Source: Acidobacteriota bacterium
Lineage (GTDB): Bacteria; Acidobacteriota; Blastocatellia; Chloracidobacteriales; Chloracidobacteriaceae
Length of the DNA: 64,000 bases
Direction: 5' to 3'
Assembly: GCA_016208495.1 (NCBI GenBank)
Contig: JACQXX010000045.1
Span: 36,838-100,837, forward strand
Below are positions 1-7,716 of the stretch, one piece after another (the first letter of the stretch is position 1; each line of letters opens with the position of its first letter). The notes under the pieces were generated by a model. The model had not been told where the DNA came from and made no database searches. It saw only the letters and a list, made by a program, of their open reading frames with translations. The position numbers were made by a program, and so were the translations under genes.

Positions 1-810
1 GGTCTGAAGGTGAACCTTGGGAGGGGCCTCGGGACGTTGAAACCCACGCCGTTCAGCCTCAGCTTCGATAAGCCGATTGACACGAGCCAGCATTTGAAAT
101 CGTTCAAGTGCAGTTTGGTCATCGCCCACCATGTGGGCACATAAGCCCCGATCATAGAGCGAATATGCCCAGGTTCGGGCTAATTCAAGATATGGATCAG
201 GCGGCTTGAGATTGGAAAGACGGCGCGGCGTGAGAGAGATTTCCCATGCCCGGCGCGCTAAATCCACTTCACCAAGCCGAAGCAACAAGCAGACTTTGAG
301 GGTTGAACACGTTCGGTGGGAAATTTCAAATGCCTGAGTGATCTTGTGGAATGAACATTCTTCAATGCCATCCCAATTCGTTTCGCTAAGAAACCGGTTG
401 ACCTTCCCGATATGTTCGATGTCGTGCTTGAGGTCCACTTTCTTCCCGACGGAGACTGCCGAATAAATCAATCCATCCCAGCAAACAACCTGCTGAGACG
501 GTTGGTTTTCATTGGAAACGGGTTGAACAAAACCATGAACCTGGATTGTTCGCTCTTCCCCCCATACATTCCGGGCTTTTATTTCAACTTCACGGTACTC
601 GCACCCACGTGGATCCCCAAGCCCCTGTTCAAATAGAGTATTTGTTGCTGAAGTGAGAATTTCGGGAAAGGCAAGTTGAGGGTTTTCTTCCTGGTACGAA
701 TAGGTTGTATCCCGGTAGAGCAGACTGGGATATCCAAAAAACAAACCTGCGATAGCAAGTCCAATAAATGCAACGATGAAAGCAACACGATACGGACGGC
801 GAATATTCAT
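1..810 (-). CDS. Membrane-anchored hypothetical protein (3' end outside window)
   Basis: An open frame on the minus strand begins at the ATG at 810-808 and continues off the left edge, giving at least 270 residues with no stop. It starts MNIRRPYRVAFIVAFIGLAI, a short basic head followed by one hydrophobic stretch (about residues 9-28), so a signal anchor or signal peptide is likely. An AAGGAGAA ribosome site lies about 8 bases before the ATG, which supports the start. The middle contains two Cys-bearing segments; the last ~100 residues are helical and charged (for example DQTALERFQMLARVNRLIEA) and could be TPR-like. I do not recognise the family. The long open frame, start signal and sensible composition make it a real gene; function unknown. 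Confidence 0.75.
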   Translation of the reverse strand, partial: MNIRRPYRVAFIVAFIGLAIAGLFFGYPSLLYRDTTYSYQEENPQLAFPEILTSATNTLFEQGLGDPRGCEYREVEIKARNVWGEERTIQVHGFVQPVSNENQPSQQVVCWDGLIYSAVSVGKKVDLKHDIEHIGKVNRFLSETNWDGIEECSFHKITQAFEISHRTCSTLKVCLLLRLGEVDLARRAWEISLTPRRLSNLKPPDPYLELARTWAYSLYDRGLCAHMVGDDQTALERFQMLARVNRLIEAEAERRGFQRPEAPPKVHLQT

Positions 811-1071
811 GGGCTCATTCTCCTTGAACACCAGATTGAAGTGAGGTTTAAAACTATCAAGGCGTGCGGGAGAGGTGGTTGTTTTGTCATCAACAAAACA
901 TTACCGTCGTGAGAGCAATCCCTGTTCCACTGAGCCATCATCGGTGAAAGACAGCATTTTCCCTGATTTTGCTTGAATTCAGTGCGAGGAACCCCGACTT
1001 TCAAACAATGGGTGAGAGAGCAGTTTCAATTTTTGTTTGATGAAGGAGACAAAAAATGGGAATGGTGAGGT

Positions 1072-2007
1072 TTATTTGAATTCTCGCCGCAGATATCCGA
1101 TCAGGTCGGAAAAACTCGTGCCATGAAAGTGATGGGGAAAATGGGCGCGGATATCAGGATCCTCAAAGGCGGCCCCACCAATAATGATCCGAGTTCCCAG
1201 GGCTTCGGCCCGTTCCCAGCAAACTTTATAATCACGCCGCAAATGTTCCAAATTAGACAAAATCGTGGCTGATAAACACAGAATCGCTGGTTGAAACCGG
1301 TTGAGCGCATCAGAAATTGAGTGAACCGGGGTATTGGCCCCGGCCACAATCACCCGCCAGCCATCAGATTCAAGCGTTTGGGTCAGCCAGTGAAGTGCAA
1401 TTTCGTGGAAATCGCCTTCAAGACAGGCACACAATGCTGACTTCCCATGTTCGGATTTGTGTGGCACCAGGTAATGTAAATATCTGGTGGCTGAAAGAGT
1501 TACTTGAGATGCCAGGTGTTCTTCATAGACCTGCAATTCGCCCCGTTGCCACAACCATCCGATCTGGTGCATGACCGGGGTAATCACTTTTTCCTTGATA
1601 TCCAGAATTGAATAGCCTTGCAGGTACAACCGTTGGAGAAAAATCTCAGCCAGTTTCTGACTTCCCTGAATTGCCAGTTCGAAATAGATCTGCTGGAGTG
1701 TTTTGAGTGGCGTGAACTCAGTCACCGTTTCAACTTGCTCAAGTAATTGTTGTTCCCGGCCAAAGTGATTTTCCTGAGCCTGGGCGGGCTCAGCAGCCAC
1801 CAGTGACGGGATCGAGAACGAGAAGAGGTTGGATGACTTCAGGTGATTTTGTTCCTGAAATGCCATCAGAGCTTCCATTTGAAATCGGCGGTGCCCCCCA
1901 GGTGTCCGGATACACTCCAGCTTCCCACTGTCAGCCCACCGTTTAATCGTGGATTCACTGACATTCCACATTTGAGAAACTTCCGCAGTTGAATAGGCAC
2001 GCGTCAT
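1072..2007 (-). CDS. CarH/LitR-like MerR-family regulator with B12-binding domain
   Basis: 311 residues. Residues 4-50 form a MerR-type winged helix (STAEVSQMWNVSESTIKRWA, then TPGGHRRF). A linker leads to a cobalamin-binding helical bundle containing the W-x9-E-H signature (W153, E163, H164) and then a Rossmann B12-binding domain with an E-x-D-x-H motif whose H201 should be the lower axial cobalt ligand. This is the layout of CarH/LitR/CarA, transcription factors that in known cases sense light through adenosylcobalamin and repress carotenoid genes. The residue after the Trp is Gln154; in Thermus CarH that position is the His that forms the light-induced adduct, so the response may differ. 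It is divergent from a polyprenyl diphosphate synthase, a plausible target. Family assignment is strong; light sensing is inferred. Confidence 0.85.
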   Translation of the reverse strand: MTRAYSTAEVSQMWNVSESTIKRWADSGKLECIRTPGGHRRFQMEALMAFQEQNHLKSSNLFSFSIPSLVAAEPAQAQENHFGREQQLLEQVETVTEFTPLKTLQQIYFELAIQGSQKLAEIFLQRLYLQGYSILDIKEKVITPVMHQIGWLWQRGELQVYEEHLASQVTLSATRYLHYLVPHKSEHGKSALCACLEGDFHEIALHWLTQTLESDGWRVIVAGANTPVHSISDALNRFQPAILCLSATILSNLEHLRRDYKVCWERAEALGTRIIIGGAAFEDPDIRAHFPHHFHGTSFSDLIGYLRREFK

Positions 2008-2080
2008 AGATCACCATCTTCAGGATTTGAGGAAAAACGAACCACTTGCTCCATTTCGGTATCGCCCAATAGGAAATGAT

Positions 2081-2111
2081 GGTCGTTTTGGTCGTTTTCG
2101 TTGGTCGAATT
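2081..2111. promoter_or_regulatory. Direct GGTCGTTTT boxes upstream of the CarH-like gene
   Basis: GGTCGTTTT occurs at 2081-2089 and again immediately at 2090-2098, followed by a degenerate GGTCGAATT at 2103-2111. Further copies in the same spacer are TGTCGTTTT at 2200-2208 and GGTCGTTTT at 2265-2273, and a near match on the other strand lies around 2032-2042. CarH-type regulators are known to bind clustered direct repeats, so these are candidate operators. That role is inferred from position and repetition only. Confidence 0.45.
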
Positions 2112-2253
2112 AAACCTACCAGATTCCATTTGGAGGAACAAGATGTTTTATCGGAGAGTAAGTTGGTTTAAGGCTAATTATTGTTTTTATTAGCTTTACT
2201 GTCGTTTTGCTAGAATTTGTAAGGAAGTTAGGATGATTTTAGGGAAAAGAGTG

Positions 2254-2282
2254 TTGACCGATTTGGTCGTTTTTCGTATAGT
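2254..2282 (+). promoter_or_regulatory. Candidate sigma70-type promoter for the polyprenyl synthase
   Basis: TTGACC (2254-2259) and TATAGT (2277-2282) are separated by exactly 17 bases, a near-consensus -35/-10 pair pointing at the gene at 2581. A GGTCGTTTT box (2265-2273) lies inside the spacer, where a MerR-family protein could block or remodel the promoter. If used, it makes a leader of about 290 nt. Confidence 0.5.
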
Positions 2283-2336
2283 CAATTCATTCAATGAGCG
2301 ATCTTATTGGACAGTGTCTGTAGGGAGTTCATTGCT

Positions 2337-2509
2337 GATTTGGCACATCCTACTTCTGAGTTGTAGGCTTGGAGGGATCCGGGGGGAAACTTCAGGTCTG
2401 CTGCCAACGCTTGGGGGCCTGTAGGGTGTGCCAAATCTATTTTCGGCTCCTGGTGACTGAGCAAACGACCCTGTGGGCTGGCATGCCATTGATAAATGAG
2501 GCGCCGAAA
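2337..2509 (+). other. Structured 5' leader of the polyprenyl synthase mRNA (candidate)
   Basis: GATTTGGCACATCCTAC (2337-2353) pairs with GTAGGGTGTGCCAAATC (2421-2437), 17 positions with one G-T pair, closing a ~67-nt interior. A second helix follows: TTTCGGC (2441-2447) with GCCGAAA (2503-2509). Both lie between the predicted promoter and the start codon. I do not recognise a known riboswitch class. No protein-coding signal is evident here, so a leader RNA or protein-binding structure is possible. Confidence 0.35.
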
Positions 2510-2580
2510 GCTTGTGCTTGCGAGTGCATCTGGCCCATTGTAGGATGGTGAGAATACATCACCGAGAAAAGCGGGGGACC

Positions 2581-3582
2581 ATGCGCGAACTTCTTGAAGA
2601 GCCGGGAACGATTGCCTTGATGGCAAGGGCAGAAGCCGTAGCCCGAATGATCGACAAAGAAATCATCAAAGACATTGCCGAAGTCACACAACCACTTCTA
2701 TTGGAAGCCACCACCTACCTCTTTAAAAGCGGTGGCAAACGATTACGTCCCTTTCTGGTTATCACCTGTGCCGAAGCACTCGGCGGTGTACTGGATGATG
2801 CCATTCCGCCAGCCCTGGCCGTTGAGTACCTGCACAATTTATCGTTGATTCACGATGATATGATGGATCACAGTGAAAAACGGCATGGTCTCCCAACGCT
2901 CCACAGCCAGTTTGGAAATCGAACCTCGCTCCTGGTGGGAGATTTGCTCTACGCCAAAGCGGTTGAACAGGCGTCTCGGGTTGCCCGGCATGCCATTCGA
3001 ATGGTTGACGTGCTGGCCAAAGCCGCCAAATTGATGTGTTTAGGGCAATTTGACGACATGAGTTTTGAGACCCGGATGGAGCTGGAAATCGAAGACTATT
3101 TGATTATGGCGTCACGTAAGACATCGGCGCTCTACCGGGCAAGTTGCATCTGCGGTGTTCTGGCTGGTGATGGAACCGAAGACCAGGTCAACGCCATGGC
3201 GGTGTTTGGTGAAAAGATTGGAACGGCGTTCCAGATTTGGGATGATGTGCTGGATCTTCAGGCTGATCCGCTCCGGTTAGGCAAACCGCTTGGATTGGAT
3301 ATCCGCGACGGGAAAAAGACGTTGATTGTGATTCACTTCCTGAAATATGCCAAATCACCTGAACGTGAGCAATTTCTGAAATATCTGGGCAATCCAGGCT
3401 TAACTCGTGAATTACCGGAAGCCGTCGCTTTACTTGAAGAGGCTGGTTCAATTGCGTTTGCACGTGATATTGCCTGGAATTTGCTTGAAGACGCGAAAAA
3501 GCAACTCCATGTCCTGCCAGAATCACCAGCCCGAGACCTCCTTTATCAGTATGCTGATTTTTTGCTCCAGCGAAATTACTGA
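2581..3582 (+). CDS. Polyprenyl (trans-prenyl) diphosphate synthase
   Basis: 333 residues from the ATG at 2581, preceded by a G-rich stretch (GCGGGGGACC); the frame is open further upstream but that part lies in the structured leader. It has the trans-prenyltransferase signature: GGKRLRP near 51-57, first Asp-rich motif DDMMD (92-96), and second motif DDVLD (221-225) within GTAFQIWDDVLD. It elongates allylic diphosphates with isopentenyl diphosphate for quinone, carotenoid or undecaprenyl-type products. The residues just before the first Asp-rich motif are not bulky aromatics, which favours a long-chain product over FPP/GGPP, but this is inference. The gene is divergent from a CarH-like regulator, suggesting B12- or light-linked control. 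Confidence 0.9.
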   Translation: MRELLEEPGTIALMARAEAVARMIDKEIIKDIAEVTQPLLLEATTYLFKSGGKRLRPFLVITCAEALGGVLDDAIPPALAVEYLHNLSLIHDDMMDHSEKRHGLPTLHSQFGNRTSLLVGDLLYAKAVEQASRVARHAIRMVDVLAKAAKLMCLGQFDDMSFETRMELEIEDYLIMASRKTSALYRASCICGVLAGDGTEDQVNAMAVFGEKIGTAFQIWDDVLDLQADPLRLGKPLGLDIRDGKKTLIVIHFLKYAKSPEREQFLKYLGNPGLTRELPEAVALLEEAGSIAFARDIAWNLLEDAKKQLHVLPESPARDLLYQYADFLLQRNY

Positions 3583-3770
3583 TTCAGGGCTAAAGAAAAC
3601 GGGCTGAAAACATCAGGCTGAAGACTCGCAAGCTCGGGGTTGAAGAAAACGGGCTGAAGAAGTCGGGCTTGGGGCTGAAGAAGTTTGGATTGACTTCATT
3701 TTTCATTCTGCATTCCTTTGGTCACTTTCAACCCAGGAATTTGCCTCATAATTCATAATTCATAATTCAT
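3583..3770. repeat. Imperfect GGGCTGAAGAA-type repeats plus ATAATTC heptamers
   Basis: The spacer is filled with imperfect copies of a GGGCTGAAGAAAAC-like unit (3588-3690) and ends with ATAATTC heptamers (3747-3770) directly before the next ATG. GAAGACTCGCAAGCTCGGGG at 3620-3639 recurs exactly, inverted, at 19320-19339, so it is a dispersed family rather than a local expansion. Confidence 0.75.
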
Positions 3771-3772
3771 CT

Positions 3773-4726
3773 ATGGGCCGAGATTTTATTGATCGCAGAC
3801 AATTAAACTGGAAGCGACTGGAAGAGATGCTGTCTCTGGCCCTGCGTGGTCAACTCAGCCACCTGCACCGGGAGCAAGTTCGCGAATTCGGTCGTCTCTA
3901 TCAGCGCACGGCGGCTGATTTTGCGATTGCGCACCAGGAAATCCGGGACAGTCACCTGGTGAATTATCTCAATAACCTGGTTGGCCGGGCGCACGGTACC
4001 ATTTACCGTTCAAAAAGCTCTGGGTTTAAGGAAATTTGGGAATTCTACCGCTATTCCGCGCCGGCTTTATTTCGAGAAACCTGGCGCTATACCTTTGCGG
4101 CGTTCCTGGTCTTTATGGTGGTTGGGGTATTTAGCGGCATCTTTGTCTTTCTGGATGACCAGTATTCCCTCCGATTGGCGCCCGACGTTCTGGATATGGT
4201 CAAGTCCAAACAAAACTGGACGGAAATGATCAACAGCAACAATCAGGCTGCCTCCTCAATGATTTTTACCAATAACGCCAGGGTGGCTGTCTATTCGTTT
4301 GCCACCGGCATTTTTCTCGGACTCGGGTCGCTGTACTTTATGGCCACCAACGGCCTGCACATTGGTGGGATCACGGCCATGTGTATTAAGTACAAATTCA
4401 CTCCGATTTTGATCTTTATGGCGGCCCATGGTGTGTTTGAGCTTACGGCAATCTTTATTGCCGGCGGAGCGGGTTTTCTGATAGGTAGCGCATTACTGAT
4501 GCCCGGCGATTTGAGGCGGGGCGAAGCACTGATCGAACGTGGGATCAAAGCCATTAAATTAATGATGATTTGTCTACCGCTTCTGGTGGTGGCAGGTCTG
4601 ATTGAAGGCTTTCTCTCACCACTCAATATTTCACCCGCTTATAAGCTGGCGGTCTCAGGGGCGACGGCACTGTTCCTTGTGGTGTACTTCAGTACGCCAG
4701 CTCGCCGTCAAACCCAGGAAAGGTAA
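3773..4726 (+). CDS. Stage II sporulation protein M (SpoIIM/DUF95) family membrane protein
   Basis: 317 residues. The N-terminal ~100 residues are soluble and helical (WKRLEEMLSLALRG... DFAIAHQEI), followed by about five to six membrane segments, the first at YTFAAFLVFMVVGVFSGIFV (about 104-123). The core phrase FKEIWEFYRYSAPALFRETW and the later loop with MAAHGVFELTAIFIAGGAG match the SpoIIM/DUF95 family. In non-sporulating bacteria these proteins have unknown roles and often sit with RDD, MoxR and DUF58 genes; here the partner is instead a ferritin-like gene starting 4 bases after its stop, so the two are very likely co-transcribed. Heptamer repeats lie just upstream and no ribosome site is obvious. 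Confidence 0.85.
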   Translation: MGRDFIDRRQLNWKRLEEMLSLALRGQLSHLHREQVREFGRLYQRTAADFAIAHQEIRDSHLVNYLNNLVGRAHGTIYRSKSSGFKEIWEFYRYSAPALFRETWRYTFAAFLVFMVVGVFSGIFVFLDDQYSLRLAPDVLDMVKSKQNWTEMINSNNQAASSMIFTNNARVAVYSFATGIFLGLGSLYFMATNGLHIGGITAMCIKYKFTPILIFMAAHGVFELTAIFIAGGAGFLIGSALLMPGDLRRGEALIERGIKAIKLMMICLPLLVVAGLIEGFLSPLNISPAYKLAVSGATALFLVVYFSTPARRQTQER

Positions 4727-4730
4727 TCAT

Positions 4731-5165
4731 ATGGAAGATCTCGATACACCTCAAACGTGCGAATTATTAAAGTCAATTATGGAGTATGAATTGGCCGGAG
4801 TCGTTCGGTACACGCACTATGCGCTGATGGTCACTGGTCCAAACCGAATTCCAATCGTTCAATTTCTCAAAGCCCAGGCCACCGAATCACTGCTCCACGC
4901 CCAGACCGCCGGAGAAATCTTGACTGGATTGGAAGGACATCCCAGCCTGCGCATTGCCACCATTGAAGAAACCAACCAGCATTCAGTCAAAGACATTCTG
5001 TCAGAAAGCCTGGTGCATGAACGAAAAGCGCTTGATCTCTATAAATCGCTGCTTGATGTCGTGAAAGACCGGAGCGTGTATTTGGAAGAATTTGCCCGCA
5101 CCATGATCGGGCAGGAAGAAATGCACGTGATTGAACTCCGGAAAATGCTGCGGGATTATGTTTAG
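4731..5165 (+). CDS. Ferritin-like (bacterioferritin-type) protein
   Basis: 144 residues. The ATG at 4731 is preceded by AGGAAAGG that overlaps the end of the SpoIIM-family gene, so translation is probably coupled. Four predicted helices carry ferritin-like ligands: Glu20 in the first helix (MEYELAGVVRYTHY), a second-helix region around ATESLLHAQ, a Glu in the third helix (ESLVHERKALDL) and an ExxH in the fourth (GQEEMHVIEL). In the second helix, the position expected for the bridging Glu of ExxH is Ser53, with Glu52 next to it, so the di-iron site may be altered. Likely roles are iron storage or peroxide detoxification; the link to the membrane partner is unexplained. Confidence 0.8.
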   Translation: MEDLDTPQTCELLKSIMEYELAGVVRYTHYALMVTGPNRIPIVQFLKAQATESLLHAQTAGEILTGLEGHPSLRIATIEETNQHSVKDILSESLVHERKALDLYKSLLDVVKDRSVYLEEFARTMIGQEEMHVIELRKMLRDYV

Positions 5166-5168
5166 TGG

Positions 5169-5193
5169 GTCAGTAGTCAGTAGTCAGTAGTCA
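5169..5193. repeat. GACTACT-family heptamer array (AGTAGTC on this strand)
   Basis: About 3.5 units of a 7-bp tandem repeat begin three bases after the ferritin-like gene stop. The same unit recurs, on either strand, at 5804-5882, 19134-19172 and 51587-51605. Confidence 0.9.
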
Positions 5194-5272
5194 AGTGTTG
5201 GGAAGGTCGAATACAATTTCAAGTGTATTTTGTTTTAATGCTCTAGTTTATGAGATTTTCTTTCAGAGAAGC

Positions 5273-5698
5273 TCAGTCATCAATGATATTAGATTTTGAC
5301 TGCTGACTATTGATCAGACTCTCTTGACTGTTAACTGAAGAGGTTCCTATTGACCGCAGGTATCCATTTAATAACGGTCCAAGATTCTCGACTAATTTTC
5401 TTAACTCTTGAATTTCCTGGGAAGTTAAAAGGTTCCGCTTAAAGGCCCGGCGTAACCAATGTTGGGTTTCATTGGGTGAGCCCCGTGCAATTTTAATAAA
5501 TCGCCGATTGTCCTGATAGGACCCACGCCCACACCCTTCCGCAATATTTGCACCAATACTGTCAGCCGCACGGACAAGCTGATTTCCGATGGTGGCCTTC
5601 GTAAAAGGCTCCCATTGGCTAACGATTTCCCAAATAACATCGGCAAATAATTCGGCTACCTGATAGACCCGAAGTCTTTCAAAATTTGGTTTACTCAT
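5273..5698 (-). CDS. Four-helix bundle protein (S23 / 23S rRNA intervening-sequence protein family)
   Basis: 141 residues, ATG at 5698 with AAGGATT upstream. The N-terminal FERLRVYQVAELFADVIWEI and the central ATIGNQLVRAADSIGANIAEG followed by GRGSYQDNRRFIKIARGS are the hallmark phrases of the S23 family, a small homopentameric four-helix protein. Some relatives are encoded within 23S rRNA intervening sequences, but most, like this one, are stand-alone genes with unknown function. The last ~20 residues are Ser/Asn/Gln-rich (SSVNSQESLINSQQSKSN) and look like an added tail derived from neighbouring repeat-like DNA. Confidence 0.88.
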   Translation of the reverse strand: MSKPNFERLRVYQVAELFADVIWEIVSQWEPFTKATIGNQLVRAADSIGANIAEGCGRGSYQDNRRFIKIARGSPNETQHWLRRAFKRNLLTSQEIQELRKLVENLGPLLNGYLRSIGTSSVNSQESLINSQQSKSNIIDD

Positions 5699-5803
5699 TG
5701 GTTAATCCTTCATTTAAATTCGATTGAATTTGCAGTAATGAAAGAATAACCGTCAAATTTCGTGCCAAACACACTTGACACTAATTTCAAAATCCCAACA
5801 CTC

Positions 5804-5882
5804 GACTACTGACTACTGACTACTGACTACTGACTACTGACTACTGACTACTGACTACTGACTACTGACTACTGACTACTGA
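5804..5882. repeat. Long GACTACT heptamer array (about 11 units)
   Basis: Seventy-nine bases of near-perfect 7-bp units separate the S23-type gene from the convergently ending side of the Nudix gene. The Nudix stop codon (5876-5878, TAG on the minus strand) lies inside the array. Confidence 0.95.
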
Positions 5883-6439
5883 TTCTTCCTCCACAACTCC
5901 AGGTAGTAAAAAGCCACAATCACCAGCGCGTGGGTGATGGCTCCAGAGTGGATCAATTCTGGAATTTCCTCCAACGGCACCAGTTTCATCGCAATATCTT
6001 CGGTCCCATCCATTGACGGTGTCTGAACCTGCCTGACATTCCTTGCCAAAATCGAATAACACACATTGTTCTGGATCGCCGGATTCGGGAAGTGCCTGCC
6101 AATGATCGTGATTTCATCGGCGCGGTAGCCGGTTTCTTCAAGCAGTTCGCGGGCGGCGGCAGCTTCGGGTGACGGGTCTTCGGGGTCAATCATGCCGCCG
6201 GGGATTTCGAGGGCGACCTGCTCGATGCCATGACGAAATTGTTCAATTAAGAGAACTTTTCCATCAGGTGTAATTGGAATCACATTGACCCAGTTGGCCG
6301 GGTGGATCACAAAAAAGGAATGGGCTTTTTCATCCGGTTCACCAGGAGCGCAGACACGGTCACGGTTGACCGTAAAGACTTTACAATCAGCAATTTGTTC
6401 AGTGGAGAGTTTTCTCCAGGGCAGAATTTCACGGGACAT
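5876..6439 (-). CDS. Nudix hydrolase, ADP-ribose pyrophosphatase type
   Basis: 187 residues. An N-terminal beta region (EIADCKVFTVNRDRV-like) precedes the Nudix box around residues 80-105: GGMIDPEDPSPEAAAARE followed by LLEETGY. The REXXEE core that binds the metal is intact, while the spacing between the leading Gly and the Arg differs slightly from the textbook pattern. Surrounding phrases (LLIEQFRHG, ALEIPGG, GRHFPNPA) are typical of ADP-ribose pyrophosphatases, which cleave ADP-ribose to AMP and ribose-5-phosphate. The C-terminus (YYLELWRKNQ) ends within a heptamer array that supplies the stop codon. Confidence 0.9.
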   Translation of the reverse strand: MSREILPWRKLSTEQIADCKVFTVNRDRVCAPGEPDEKAHSFFVIHPANWVNVIPITPDGKVLLIEQFRHGIEQVALEIPGGMIDPEDPSPEAAAARELLEETGYRADEITIIGRHFPNPAIQNNVCYSILARNVRQVQTPSMDGTEDIAMKLVPLEEIPELIHSGAITHALVIVAFYYLELWRKNQ

Positions 6440-6658
6440 AGGCGATGGTTAAAGAACTGGTGTGAGAGGTGTGTTGGGTGAAAGGCTGAGAACCGGGTGT
6501 GTCGGGACCGGGCACACTTCGACGCGACTCAGGCGGGGCTCCTCAGCAATCGCAACGGGGTTTGATTGAAGAAAAGAGCGGGATTGGGGAAGGGGTCAAC
6601 TGGAGGTTGATGGGATTCGTCAACGGAAATCAGCGGATCGCTTCCTCGCAGGCTCTGG

Positions 6659-6901
6659 TCAAGCGCGGGCGCTGCGTGTTTCCGACATCAAACTCATTTC
6701 AGAAACCCGGCGCGAATTTTTTTCAGCATTGATTTTTTGAAAGGCGACTGAGACTTCGACTTTCATCAGTACATCGTAGCCTTCTTCTTTTATGTCCTGA
6801 AGGGCTTTGGCTACGCGGGGAGACTTGGCAATGACATCATTGAGCAGGTTGCCCAAATCATAGGTCGTGGTTTGCAACTTTTTATCCGAATGCTGATCCA
6901 T
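6659..6901 (-). CDS. Small hypothetical protein, 80 residues
   Basis: The frame is open further upstream, but the ATG at 6901 has a good ribosome site (AAGGGGA, 7 bases before it) and begins MDQHSDKKLQTTTYDLGNLL. The product is 80 residues, soluble and helical: a DLGNLLNDVIAKSPRVAKAL helix, then EEGYDVLMKVEVSVAFQK, ending in a basic Ser/Arg-rich tail. No known domain is recognised. It lies just downstream, on the same strand, of the omega-RNA-like element at 6985-7490, in the place an IscB gene would occupy, but it shows none of the RuvC or HNH motifs of IscB. Confidence 0.6.
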   Translation of the reverse strand: MDQHSDKKLQTTTYDLGNLLNDVIAKSPRVAKALQDIKEEGYDVLMKVEVSVAFQKINAEKNSRRVSEMSLMSETRSARA

Positions 6902-6984
6902 GATTGTCCCCTTGGCGGTAGGTAGGTTGGAGAAAAGGGAAATTTGGAAAGACGCTGCCAATCCTAAAGAATGAATTTTGAACC

Positions 6985-7490
6985 TCCCCTCCCTACCGCT
7001 ACGCGGTTGAGGAAAGGGATTCTTCCTGTTCCGGACAACCGCTTCCGTTCCTGCTCGGAGCAGACGGCTCTAAGTTGCCTTTTCCAGGTGTCGCGCGAGA
7101 CGCTCTACCGGCGTGTGGAGCGCCGGTTTGGGAACCGAGTTCCCGCTGTCGCATCTGTGACAAGTCCACGGTTCCCGGACCGACCACGCATGGTCCTGAA
7201 ATCGCTTTCAGGCCGGACGCCAAGGTTCGATGGCGATGGATACCGGGTCGTGCCTGATCAAGATTCACGACCCATTTTCCGTCGGTTCAGGAGGTCAGTG
7301 ACCGGCTCGCTGGGAGCCAGGTTGCTTTCAAGTTCAATCGCACCGTCTCCGGGCGTTTCGGCTCTTCGGATTGAGTTGCTTTCAAAAGCTGACGGTGTGG
7401 TGACACTATAAACTTGCCGCCTCAGTGGGGCAACTCTTTTTTCGGCGGTGATTCATCCCCGCTTTACCGCTTCGCGGTTGAAGGCGGGGA
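6985..7490 (-). ncRNA. Probable stand-alone IscB omega-RNA (HEARO-type) element
   Basis: This G+C-rich block has no convincing protein on either strand but many exact hairpins: GGGTCGTG/CACGACCC (7245-7252/7266-7273), CCTGAAA/TTTCAGG (7195-7201/7206-7212), ACCGGCG/CGCCGGT (7107-7113/7121-7127), GGGAAC/GTTCCC (about 7130-7144) and GGCTC/GAGCC (7304-7308/7314-7318). The two ends carry related hairpins in the same orientation, TACCGCTACGCGGTTGA (6994-7010) and TTACCGCTTCGCGGTTGA (7465-7481), like the subterminal palindromes of IS200/IS605 elements. Read on the minus strand, it matches my recollection of HEARO RNAs that guide IscB. No IscB or TnpA gene is adjacent, so it would be an orphan guide scaffold. 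Orientation and class are inferred; boundaries are approximate. Confidence 0.6.
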
Positions 7491-7716
7491 TTTCTCGCAT
7501 TTTTTCTGGTAAACAATTTTTCCGACTTCCGGTTCCTGTCTGTTTTGTGAGAGATAGCTGTCAGGGTTTCCGCCTTTACCCTGGATCAGTTCAATTTTTG
7601 AGTAACTCAAGGTTCATATTTTTCTAACACGCACGTAATTCGCCGCTTACCTGACCCTGATTTAGTTGCACGCACCAGCCTCCAACTCTGTTCCTTTTTC
7701 ACTTCGACCTTTGCCA
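7491..7716. other. Spacer between the omega-RNA-like element and the LpxH-like gene
   Basis: No gene, repeat array or clear promoter is visible. If the omega-RNA reading is right, the guide segment would be the bases just outside the element, near 7491-7510 read on the minus strand. Confidence 0.4.

Noticed and set aside
2337..2509. Cobalamin riboswitch upstream of the prenyl synthase, suggested by the neighbouring B12-binding regulator
   Set aside because: The conserved B12-box and core sequences of that riboswitch are not visible, so only an unassigned structured leader is claimed.
6971..7411. Open frames of 146 (plus) and 89 (minus) codons inside the omega-RNA-like element
   Set aside because: Both cover hairpin-forming sequence with Arg/Ser/Gly/Pro-rich translations and no ribosome site; the pattern fits a structured RNA better than protein.
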